From the NCBI GenBank assembly GCA_030692045.1, contig JAUYCX010000049.1, positions 42,643-106,642 on the forward strand: a DNA stretch of 64,000 nucleotides, given 5' to 3'. The DNA comes from Candidatus Omnitrophota bacterium (GTDB taxonomy: Bacteria; Omnitrophota; Gorgyraeia; JAUYCX01). Below, piece by piece: positions 47,807 to 55,748 of this stretch. The notes beneath the pieces are model-generated. The model did not search any database. It worked only from the letters and a program-made list of their open reading frames with translations, and was not told the origin of the DNA. A program made the position numbers and the translations under genes. How positions within the stretch are numbered: position 1 is the first letter of the stretch; each line of letters opens with the position of its first letter.

Positions 47807-48610
47807 ATGTTAAGTAGGAATATTGTTTATAAATCAAAACAGATTTTAGAATTCTATAGTTCTCATCGCCAGCGTTGGAAAGATTTTTACCCTTCTGAAC
47901 AGTGGGTATTTAAAAAGGTAGCAGCCAAGAAAAAAATAATAGGAGATGTGCTGGATGTAGGTTGCTCGTGCGGCGGTCTTGCCGCGGCGTTATCTCAAAA
48001 GTTTAAAATCAATTCATATACAGGCGTTGATATTAATGAGGAAACCATTAAATGGGCTCGTAATAATCAGAAGTTACCAATAGCAAAAAAATTTATCTCT
48101 GGAGACATTCTAAAGCAAAAGTTAAATAGACAATATGATTGGGTAGTTTCATTAAGCTGCGCGGATTGGAATATTGAAACTAATAAAATAATTGAATATT
48201 GTTGGAATAAAGTAAAGCCGGGAGGATATTTTATTATATCGCTGAGAATTACAAAGGCGGCAGGAATTAATGATATGGATAGAAGCTATCAATGCATTGA
48301 TTTTTCAGGAAAAGAGGATAATCCGGAGGTTGTCAATTATGTGGTTTTTAATTTTTTGGATACTTTAGCCATGTTTGGGGGGCTTTGGCCAAGGCCCAAA
48401 ATAATCGGAGCTTATGGCTATTGGGGAAAGCCGTCCCCAACCGCAAGGACGCCTTTTAAGAAACTTGTCTTCGCAGTTTATTATATAAAGAAAGACACAG
48501 AAGATCTTAACTCTAATACTCCAACGCTAGAGATTGAGCTCAATTTGCCATTTGATTTTTTATCAGCGGCTATCTTAAGAAAATCCAGAGTCGGTTGCCC
48601 TACAAATTAG
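47807..48610 (+). CDS. Class I methyltransferase, intact paralogue of the chimera's N-half
   Basis: 267 aa from ATG47807; the ORF-track start at 47774 adds 11 unrelated residues, and the chimera at 42535 begins at the matching Met. The SAM motif is GDVLDVGCSCGGL (residues 46-58), with YTGVDINEETIKWA and VVSLSCADWNIET after it and KPGGYFIISLRI near 137-148. The C-terminal part (160-267) is the region replaced in the chimera. The start lies inside what would be the restored end of the upstream methyltransferase. Confidence 0.82.
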   Translation: MLSRNIVYKSKQILEFYSSHRQRWKDFYPSEQWVFKKVAAKKKIIGDVLDVGCSCGGLAAALSQKFKINSYTGVDINEETIKWARNNQKLPIAKKFISGDILKQKLNRQYDWVVSLSCADWNIETNKIIEYCWNKVKPGGYFIISLRITKAAGINDMDRSYQCIDFSGKEDNPEVVNYVVFNFLDTLAMFGGLWPRPKIIGAYGYWGKPSPTARTPFKKLVFAVYYIKKDTEDLNSNTPTLEIELNLPFDFLSAAILRKSRVGCPTN

Positions 48611-48623
48611 AAAGGTAAATTTA

Positions 48624-49619
48624 ATGTTTAATAAAGATAGAATCGTAGTCGAGGTAAATTCCAATTTTCACCACGTTGGAGGTGAAAATCTCTTTGAACA
48701 AAAAAATAATAAATTTAACGAATATAGAAAGAAATGGGAAGAATGGCCTAAGACATTTCATGCCGGATTTTTTCCCCTTTTTATAGACATTGAAGTAACA
48801 AGCGTTTGTAATCTAAAATGTCCTTTTTGCGCTACTACTTACTGGAATAAGGCTATAAATAAAGGATATATTTCCTTTACTATTGTTAAGAGAATAATCG
48901 ATGAGGGAGCAGTTAATGGTTTGTATGGTGTTAAATTTAATCTTAGAGGAGAACCATTGCTTCATCAGCAGATACACGAGTTTGTAAAATATGCCAAGCA
49001 GAAAGGGCTCATAGATGTTTACTTCAATACCAATGCGTTGTTTCTTTCAGAAGAGATTTCCAGAAAGCTTATTGATGCCGGACTTGACAGGATTTCTATT
49101 TCCTTCGAGGGCTATACAAAAGATGTTTATGAAAAACATAGGGTGAATTCTAACTTTGAGACAGTGGTGGCAAATATAGAAAATTTACAGTCCTTAAAAA
49201 AGAAACTTAATGTTCGCCATCCTAAAGTAAGAATTCAGTCAGTAATGCTTTCCGCTATTAAGAAAAATTTTGAAAAATATAGAGAATTTTGGTCCTCGCG
49301 TGTTGATGAGATAGGATATCTCGATTATAAAAAAATTAAAATAAAAAGTAAGAATATTAAATATCCTTGGGTATGCCCCCAAATCTGGCAAAGAATGGCC
49401 GTATGGTGGGATGGAACAATATTACCCTGTAACCATGATGACAAGGGGTTACTTGCATTAGGAAATATAGCTAAGACCACAATAAAAGAAGTATGGAATT
49501 CCCAGAGATTAAATACCATTAGGAATATCCATAAAACAGGCATGGCCCATATGATAAATGCCTGTAATGGTTGTTATTTAAGGGATAGCGAGATACTAAA
49601 GCTTATGAAGAAGGCATGA
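48624..49619 (+). CDS. Radical SAM protein with SPASM domain
   Basis: 331 aa. Cluster motif C62, C66 and C69 (VCNLKCPFC); KFNLRGEPLLHQQ is the SAM-binding motif; SFEGYTKDVYEKHR resembles strand-4 loops of SPASM enzymes; C-terminal cysteines are in YPWVCPQIWQ, LPCNHDDKG and NACNGCY. It stands between the methyltransferase and the CMP-sugar-transferase-like gene and inside the duplicated block. The next gene starts one base after its stop. Function unknown. Confidence 0.87.
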   Translation: MFNKDRIVVEVNSNFHHVGGENLFEQKNNKFNEYRKKWEEWPKTFHAGFFPLFIDIEVTSVCNLKCPFCATTYWNKAINKGYISFTIVKRIIDEGAVNGLYGVKFNLRGEPLLHQQIHEFVKYAKQKGLIDVYFNTNALFLSEEISRKLIDAGLDRISISFEGYTKDVYEKHRVNSNFETVVANIENLQSLKKKLNVRHPKVRIQSVMLSAIKKNFEKYREFWSSRVDEIGYLDYKKIKIKSKNIKYPWVCPQIWQRMAVWWDGTILPCNHDDKGLLALGNIAKTTIKEVWNSQRLNTIRNIHKTGMAHMINACNGCYLRDSEILKLMKKA

Positions 49620-49620
49620 G

Positions 49621-50355
49621 ATGATTGTAGCTTTTTTAATGGGAAGAAAAGGCAGCAAAGGATTTCCGGGCAAAAACTTATATCCTGTGATGGGTAAGCC
49701 ACTAGCATATTATTCTATGAGAGCAGCAAAGAATTGTCCTGAGATTGATAAAATTTATCTCTCTACAAATGATGAAAGATTGATAAGGCTTGCTAAGAGA
49801 AACGATATTGAAATTATCAAAAGACCCGCCAGTTTATGCAGCGATAATGCTTTAGGGGAAGATGTTTATGTTCATGCTTATAATTATGTTAAGAATAATG
49901 ATAGAAAAAATAAGATTGAAATGGTTGTATTATTAATGTGCAATGTTGCAACTGTTACACCCGGAATCATATCAGTAGGAATAAATATTCTAAGAAAGCA
50001 TCCTGAATACGATTCAACTGTAACAGTTTCAAAATATAATATGTGGAGTCCTTTGCGTGCACGCAAAATTGATAAAAATGGACTACTTAAGCCTTTTGTG
50101 CCATTTAATGTTTTTGGCAATACAAAGGCGCTAAATTGCGACCGAGATTCCCAGGGAGATGTTTGGTTTGCGGATATGGGCGTTTCTATTGTTAGGCCAC
50201 GATGCCTTGAGCATATTGAAAGGGGACTTCTCCCGCAGAAATGGATGGGCAAAAAAATATACCCTTTGAAACAATGGGGCGGGATAGATGTAGATTATGA
50301 GTGGCAGTTACCGCAAGTAGAATATTGGCTTAAAAGCAAGAATTTACAAAAATAG
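49621..50355 (+). CDS. NeuA-like cytidylyltransferase
   Basis: 244 aa. The nucleotide-binding loop reads FLMGRKGSKGFPGKNLYPV, compared with IIPARGGSKG in LegF at 24046, and STNDERLIRLAK and VDYEWQLPQVEYWLKSK follow the CMP-acylneuraminate synthetase pattern. The divergent loop (RKGSKG) and the lack of a synthase beside it suggest another acid as substrate, for example a sugar acid made from the aminotransferase/radical SAM products of this block. Confidence 0.8.
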   Translation: MIVAFLMGRKGSKGFPGKNLYPVMGKPLAYYSMRAAKNCPEIDKIYLSTNDERLIRLAKRNDIEIIKRPASLCSDNALGEDVYVHAYNYVKNNDRKNKIEMVVLLMCNVATVTPGIISVGINILRKHPEYDSTVTVSKYNMWSPLRARKIDKNGLLKPFVPFNVFGNTKALNCDRDSQGDVWFADMGVSIVRPRCLEHIERGLLPQKWMGKKIYPLKQWGGIDVDYEWQLPQVEYWLKSKNLQK

Positions 50356-50374
50356 CATTTAGTTCATTTAGACT

Positions 50375-51454
50375 ATGTTAAAGGAAAAACAACATTTAAA
50401 AAATGTAAACCGGACAAATATAGAAGAAATAACAAGAAAAGGGTTTTTGCGTTTAGATATGAATGAATGCCCTTTCGGCTTACCGAATGGCTTTATTAAA
50501 AGAACACTTTCTCGCATAGATGGGAATTTTGTCGCGACATATCCGGGATATTCGCGCTCGCAAAATAAAATAGCAGAATATAATAAGCTACGTTCAGAAA
50601 ACATATGCCTCGCCAACGGCTCGGATGCTGCAATTAAATATTTATTTGAAGCGTACGTTTCTCCGGGTGACAGGGTGTTGTTGACGGATCCTACTTTTGC
50701 GATGTACAAAGTCTACTGTAAGATATTTGATGCGCAACCAATAACGGTTCCTTATAAACCAGACTTATCTTTTCCTGGGAAGGAATTTGCTGAGCGAATT
50801 TCATATGACATAAAAATGGCCGTTGTAGTAAATCCGAATAATCCTACTGGTAGCATTATTCCGGAAGACGAATTACTGAGCATACTCCGCAGGGCGCAGA
50901 ATAAAGGTGTATTGTTGATAGTGGATGAAGCGTATTTCTATTTTTATACTGGCACGGTAATCAGGGAAATTATGCATTTCGATAATTTAGTTGTATTGCG
51001 GACTTTCTCCAAATTATGCGGGATGGCAGGGTTAAGAATTGGGTATGCCGCGGCAAATCCCAAGATAATCAAAAACCTTAAGAAGGTAAGGCCTACCTAT
51101 GATGTGAATGGAATAGCGGCGTTATTTGCGGAGGAGATTTTGGATGACCGCGCTATTCTTAAGTCCCTATTAGTCGAAACTAAAAAAGGCAAGAGGTATT
51201 TAATTAAGCAATTAAACGAGAACGGAATTAGTTACCGTGATGGTTATGCAAATTTCATATTAATTAAGTGCGAAATAAACCCTCTTACAATAGCGAACAA
51301 GTTAAGGCAAGATAACATTTTAGTTGGGTTTGGTTTTGAGCAACTTTTTTTAAGGGACTTTATAAGGGTGACGCTGGGTGATAAAAAAAGCATGATTCAA
51401 TTCTGGGGATCATTCATCAAGATATGGAGAAAAAATGTTAGGGAGGGTCGTTAA
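50375..51454 (+). CDS. HisC-like PLP aminotransferase, copy 2
   Basis: 359 aa. Fold type I aminotransferase. PLP Lys213 in RTFSKLCG, complete NPNNPTGSI motif, and the VDEAYFYFYTG strand. It is a paralogue of copy 1 at 45805 (matching LTSGSDTGIR against LANGSDAAIK and EVYVKEGDEVLM against EAYVSPGDRVLL). It has a short N-terminal region ahead of LRLDMNECPFG, as in HisC and CobD-type proteins. Its stop overlaps the methyltransferase copy 2 by 20 bases. It is more likely than copy 1 to be fully active. Confidence 0.87.
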   Translation: MLKEKQHLKNVNRTNIEEITRKGFLRLDMNECPFGLPNGFIKRTLSRIDGNFVATYPGYSRSQNKIAEYNKLRSENICLANGSDAAIKYLFEAYVSPGDRVLLTDPTFAMYKVYCKIFDAQPITVPYKPDLSFPGKEFAERISYDIKMAVVVNPNNPTGSIIPEDELLSILRRAQNKGVLLIVDEAYFYFYTGTVIREIMHFDNLVVLRTFSKLCGMAGLRIGYAAANPKIIKNLKKVRPTYDVNGIAALFAEEILDDRAILKSLLVETKKGKRYLIKQLNENGISYRDGYANFILIKCEINPLTIANKLRQDNILVGFGFEQLFLRDFIRVTLGDKKSMIQFWGSFIKIWRKNVREGR

Positions 51455-52310
51455 AAAAATACTTATGAATTGTGGTATAGATTTAAAGAAGATGTTTGAA
51501 AGAGTATTTTCTTGCTCTATACTACTTGCATTAAAAGAAAACTGCCTGAATAATTTGGTAGAAGATTTAAGAAAAATCATTCCCGATATCAGCGATCAGT
51601 ATACCTCAGACAGGGAATCATTTAACGCTTATTTAGAGTTAAAAATAAGAGGGATGCATGCGTTTCAATGCCAGTTAATGCTTAAAGCAATACAGAAAAT
51701 GAATGCGCGCGATATTATGGTGGTAGATATAGGCGATTCATCCGGAACGCATATGCACTATTTACGAGAATTGACCAAAAAGACACATGCCATAGATTCC
51801 ATAAGCGTGAATTTGGACATTAATGCCATTGAGAGAATTAAAGCAAAGGGACAGAAAGCTATTCTCTGCCGTGCCGAAGAGCTAGAGTTGAAAGACCGAG
51901 ACGCGGATCTGTTTACCTCGTTTGAAATGGTAGAACATTTACATAATCCCGCTGTTTTCTTCCACCGTTTAGCCAAGAAAACAAAATGCAATCGTATGCT
52001 TATAACCGTTCCTTATCAGAAGAGAAGCAGGGTAGGGCTCTATCGTATACGCGAGGCTTCTTACAAACCTTGCAATGCCGAGCAGGAACATATTTTTGAA
52101 TTAAGTCCAGAGGATTGGTCTTTGTTAATGCTTCATTCGGGATGGAGAGTTTTGTATAGCGAAGTCTATCATCAATATCCGTACAAAATACCAATAGCTA
52201 GTTATTTTTTAGGTCGATTCTGGAGAAAATATGACTTCGAGGGTTTCTGGGGAGCAATTTTAGAGAAGGATACAAGTTTTTCAGATTATTATCAGGATTG
52301 GGAAATTTAG
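51435..52310 (+). CDS. Class I methyltransferase, copy 2
   Basis: 291 aa, the full-length version of the gene at 46898. Motifs: VDIGDSSGTHMHYL (SAM site), SFEMVEHLHNPAVFF, ITVPYQKRSRVGL and a C-terminal DFEGFWGAILEKD followed by SFSDYYQDWE. The amino-terminal 25 residues are basic and hydrophobic (VVKKILMNCGIDL), so it may touch the membrane. It is translated in step with the aminotransferase of copy 2. The methylated product is unknown. Confidence 0.85.
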   Translation: MLGRVVKKILMNCGIDLKKMFERVFSCSILLALKENCLNNLVEDLRKIIPDISDQYTSDRESFNAYLELKIRGMHAFQCQLMLKAIQKMNARDIMVVDIGDSSGTHMHYLRELTKKTHAIDSISVNLDINAIERIKAKGQKAILCRAEELELKDRDADLFTSFEMVEHLHNPAVFFHRLAKKTKCNRMLITVPYQKRSRVGLYRIREASYKPCNAEQEHIFELSPEDWSLLMLHSGWRVLYSEVYHQYPYKIPIASYFLGRFWRKYDFEGFWGAILEKDTSFSDYYQDWEI

Positions 52311-52345
52311 CGGGAGAAACTATAAGGATTAAAAAAGGAGTTACG

Positions 52346-53221
52346 ATGAAAGTAATTGTCTTTGGTGGATCGGGTTTTCTTGGCAGCCATGTTGCCGATG
52401 TACTTACTGAGAGTGAATACGAAGTTATTGTATATGATATAAAAAAATCTGAATATTTAAGACCTAAACAAAAGATGGTGATTGGTGATATTTTGGATGA
52501 AGATAAAGTTAATAAAACTATCAAGGGCAGCGATATAGTATATAATTTTGCAGGGATTACCGATATTGACAAGGCACACTCTAATCCATTAGCTACTATT
52601 AATTTTAATGTTTTAGGCAATACTGTAATTCTGGAAGCATGCAGAAAATTTAAGGTAAAGCGTTTTGTATATCCCAGCTCGCTTTATGTCTACAGTAAAG
52701 CAGGTTCTTTTTATCGCTCCAGTAAGCAGGCATGCGAGCTAATTATAGAAGATTATCACCGTCAGTATAATTTAGACTTTTCCATTCTTAGATACGGTAC
52801 CTTGTACGGCCCAAGATCCGGGGAAAATAATTGGCTATGTGCAGCTATAAAACAGGCTCTCAGCTACAAAAAGATCGTGAGAAAAGGTGACGGAGAAGAA
52901 ATCAGGGAATATATACATGTATACGATGCAGCAAAATTAAGCGTAATGATTCTTGATGGTCAGTATAAAAATCAATATTTAATGATTACTGGCAATCAGC
53001 AGATCCGTATTAAAGATTTAATGAGGATGATAAAAGAAATTTTATGTAACAAAATTGATCTGGAATTTATTGAATCAGATGAAGAACAACATTATGAAAT
53101 TACCCCTTACAATTTTAACCCAAAATTAGCAAAAAAGATATTCGCCAATGAATATATTGATTTGGGGCAGGGGATTCTTAATTTAATTAATGAAATTCAT
53201 TCTGATAAAAACTCAACTTAA
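52346..53221 (+). CDS. NAD-dependent epimerase/dehydratase (extended SDR)
   Basis: The ORF track begins at 52298; ATG52346 has GGAG five bases upstream and starts the Rossmann motif directly ([18 protein letters not shown]), giving 291 aa. The active-site part is YPSSLYVYSKAGSFYRSSKQACEL: Ser and Tyr/Lys positions lie in SSLYVYS and YRSSKQA, with the tyrosine-lysine spacing kept (YxxxK). It resembles NDP-sugar 4-epimerases and dehydratases. The exact reaction is not clear. It is the last intact gene before the decayed region. Confidence 0.85.
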   Translation: MKVIVFGGSGFLGSHVADVLTESEYEVIVYDIKKSEYLRPKQKMVIGDILDEDKVNKTIKGSDIVYNFAGITDIDKAHSNPLATINFNVLGNTVILEACRKFKVKRFVYPSSLYVYSKAGSFYRSSKQACELIIEDYHRQYNLDFSILRYGTLYGPRSGENNWLCAAIKQALSYKKIVRKGDGEEIREYIHVYDAAKLSVMILDGQYKNQYLMITGNQQIRIKDLMRMIKEILCNKIDLEFIESDEEQHYEITPYNFNPKLAKKIFANEYIDLGQGILNLINEIHSDKNST

Positions 53222-53253
53222 AGATAGCCCTTTGATAAGTGAAAGGAAATAAT

Positions 53254-53660
53254 ATGTATTTGCAAAATAATAAATTTTGTTCTTGGTTTGAAGAAAATAA
53301 TGAACGACTTCTTCAAATCTTTGATTTCATAAGTATTGTTTATTTACTTTTTTGTTTTTCATATACAAGGTTCATCGTAGTCCACAATCGTTATTACGCT
53401 TTCTTTAGAATGTCTTGGGATCCAACACTATTTCCTCATGATTTATTAAAAGGAGGTTTTCTCTACAGACTAAGTATAGTATTATTTAAACTTATTGGAT
53501 TTTTGCGCCTATTGTGAAAGTCGTGGGTGAGAAAAATTTCCTTTTTGCAATATTTTTTATTAATAACTTTTTTGTATTATTAATTATGTATAATATTGTT
53601 ATGCCTTTTGATTCGATAAACCTTGCAGCTCTTTTTGTTATTTTATTATTTTCGCCTTGG
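53254..53660 (+). pseudogene. Remnant of a polytopic membrane protein
   Basis: The 92-aa ORF (53239-53517; the Met at 53254 is a likely start) has three hydrophobic segments and a SWDPTLFPHDLL loop like those in GT-C-type or related membrane proteins. It stops at 53517. Frame 3 then continues a plausible membrane sequence (FLFAIFFINNFFVLLIMYN, DSINLAALFVILLFSPW) until the stop at 53661, so one shift separates the two parts. The original protein was certainly longer. It is broken and probably not functional. Confidence 0.7.
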
Positions 53661-53933
53661 TAGTTATTTCCAGGAACTGATATTTCAGTAGTATACAACA
53701 GAGGATATATTTCTAAAGTTGATTTTTCTGCGGACAGCGTTAAAGCATAGATATTTACTGTGTCTAGTCTGAGTAAGGATGAAATTAGAGGATTGCTTAA
53801 GACATTTTCTCTTTATGTTAAATTTCCCAAATCCGATTATGAGTTAATTAAGAGAGCCGAAAGATTTGACGAATAAGTAAATAGAATATTTTTGGAACTA
53901 AGCGAGCGCTATAGACGAGAGTATTTTCAATAA
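53661..53933 (+). pseudogene. Decayed C-terminus of a B12-type radical SAM protein
   Basis: In the same frame as the preceding remnant, with stops at 53661, 53748 and 53874. The translated pieces LFPGTDISVVYNRGYI, SLSKDEIRGLLKTFSLY, VKFPKSDYELIKRAERF and RIFLELSERYRREYF match the C-terminal region of B12-binding radical SAM enzymes of glycan loci. The final stop is at 53931. No N-terminal part is left. No intact gene lies between 53518 and 53963. Confidence 0.75.
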
Positions 53934-53963
53934 AGTCATTGTGCAAATAATTGAATAAGAAAG

Positions 53964-55700
53964 ATGTTATACATATGTCATCCAAATAACAATACCTTTG
54001 CTCATAAAAATAGTTGTCTAGAATGGATTTATCTTGGTAGCAAAGAAGGGCTTGAGCGCACATTACAAGTTCTGGATAGCACGCGGAGGAAATATCTTGG
54101 ACAGGATATCGAACGCGAAGCTGATTTGATAAGAGACAATTTTATTGATTTTATAGGAAGGGTTTCATTACAACAAAAAAATAAATTGTTATGGTATTCT
54201 TCTCCTGTTGCTTCAAAATCAGTATCGCAAACTACAATTTTTGAACAGTATGTGTATTTGAAAATATTAGAAAATCTGTCGCAGGAGAATAAAGAATATT
54301 TAGCAATCATAGATAATGCTGAACTTATTCATAATCTTCGAGAGATGAACATTGGCGTTTGTGAAGCAGAACCATTCCGATCTTCAAAGCCGCGCTCTTG
54401 TGCTCGTCATTTCAAAAACGCATATGTTATAGCTAAATATTTTATATTTTATGCGTTAAGTAAAATTTTATTCGGAAGAGACGCAATAGCTAATGCTGAT
54501 GCGATCATCTATAGCCCCATCAAAGAAGGGGTATTTAGTAATCTTCCAATGTACGAAGACCCATATTTCGGTTCGCTGGAGGCAATTTTGTTAAAAAGTA
54601 ACTTTAATGTATTTCGTATAATGCTGCTTGGCGAGTCGCTTAAGAATATTTTAAAAATAAAAAAGTATTTTAAGAATGTCATTTCTCCATATGTATTTTT
54701 GACTCTATCGAAACTGATTAAAGTAATTACCACAAAGTTTGTGATTGCCATAGATGAAGGAAGAATATCAGGGATTAAAGATACAAAAATGCTTACCTAT
54801 CTGCTTCGAAATGAGGAAAGAAAAGAAAACGATTCAATGCATTTTCGAGAATATTTGCTTTATTTTTATGCCTTCGAGGGACTTAATAACGTTTGGAACC
54901 AAGACGGTGCATTTATTTACCTTTTTGAAAACCAGCCATGGGAAAAAATGGCAAATATGGCAATGAAGAGAAGGAAAATGATTGGCTATCAGCATGTTGC
55001 GATTCCGATTAACTGGCTCGACTATACTATCTCGGTTTTTGAAAAAGAGATACCACTACCTTCGGTGATATTAACTACCGGAGATAGATGGGCTGCTTTT
55101 CTAAAGAAATATTATCAACATGTTACAATTGAAATAGCCGGGACAACAAGATTATCTCATTTATGGGCAAACAAAACAACTCGTAAAACTTCAGACTCAA
55201 AGGAAATTGTCCTTGCGTTACCAGGATATCCAACAGTTTCATTAACTCTGCAGCGACAGATATTAGATATACTTAGCGACAAACAGTCATATCTTCATGA
55301 ATATACTATTAAAGTTAAACCTCATCCTTACCTATGTAAAAAAGACATATTATTCAAAGATTTTAGAAGATTTAGTAATTGCCAAATTGTAGAAAAAGAT
55401 TTTTCACAACTACTTGATTCGCCCGCAGTAGTGATATGCTCATGCTCCACAACTGTTTTTGATGCATTGTTATCGAGGTGTAAGACCCTATATTTTATTC
55501 CCGAAGAACTTTCAGAAGGAACGGAGTTTTTTATAAGGGAATACCTCGTGATTGCCTATCAAAGTAATTTCCAAGATCAATTACGGTCGGTGTTGAAGAT
55601 GGAAAGCATACCCACTGTAGATAAAAACGAATATTTTTCGCCGCCAAATTATGATGTTTTTTTGAAATACCTGAGGAACAAATATTATGAAAATAATTAA
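53964..55700 (+). CDS. TIGR04326-type surface carbohydrate biosynthesis protein
   Basis: 578 aa. The central segment YLFENQPWEKMANMAMK and IGYQHVAIPINWLDY, then VILTTGDRWAAF, KPHPYL and a terminal VVICSCSTTVFDALL-type motif, agree with the TIGR04326 family of proteins from O-antigen loci (predicted GT-B transferases). The N-terminal part with LLWYSSPVASKS and FEQYVYLKIL is also typical. No membrane segment is evident. Sugar and acceptor are unknown. Confidence 0.8.
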   Translation: MLYICHPNNNTFAHKNSCLEWIYLGSKEGLERTLQVLDSTRRKYLGQDIEREADLIRDNFIDFIGRVSLQQKNKLLWYSSPVASKSVSQTTIFEQYVYLKILENLSQENKEYLAIIDNAELIHNLREMNIGVCEAEPFRSSKPRSCARHFKNAYVIAKYFIFYALSKILFGRDAIANADAIIYSPIKEGVFSNLPMYEDPYFGSLEAILLKSNFNVFRIMLLGESLKNILKIKKYFKNVISPYVFLTLSKLIKVITTKFVIAIDEGRISGIKDTKMLTYLLRNEERKENDSMHFREYLLYFYAFEGLNNVWNQDGAFIYLFENQPWEKMANMAMKRRKMIGYQHVAIPINWLDYTISVFEKEIPLPSVILTTGDRWAAFLKKYYQHVTIEIAGTTRLSHLWANKTTRKTSDSKEIVLALPGYPTVSLTLQRQILDILSDKQSYLHEYTIKVKPHPYLCKKDILFKDFRRFSNCQIVEKDFSQLLDSPAVVICSCSTTVFDALLSRCKTLYFIPEELSEGTEFFIREYLVIAYQSNFQDQLRSVLKMESIPTVDKNEYFSPPNYDVFLKYLRNKYYENN

Positions 55701-55748
55701 CAGTTTGTATAAAGAATAGACGTATCTTTACTTAATAAGTACGGTAAG

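Noticed and set aside
45805-51454. HisC-like proteins as histidine biosynthesis
   Set aside because: Two copies, each paired with a methyltransferase, within a surface glycan locus; one lacks the NPTG motif.
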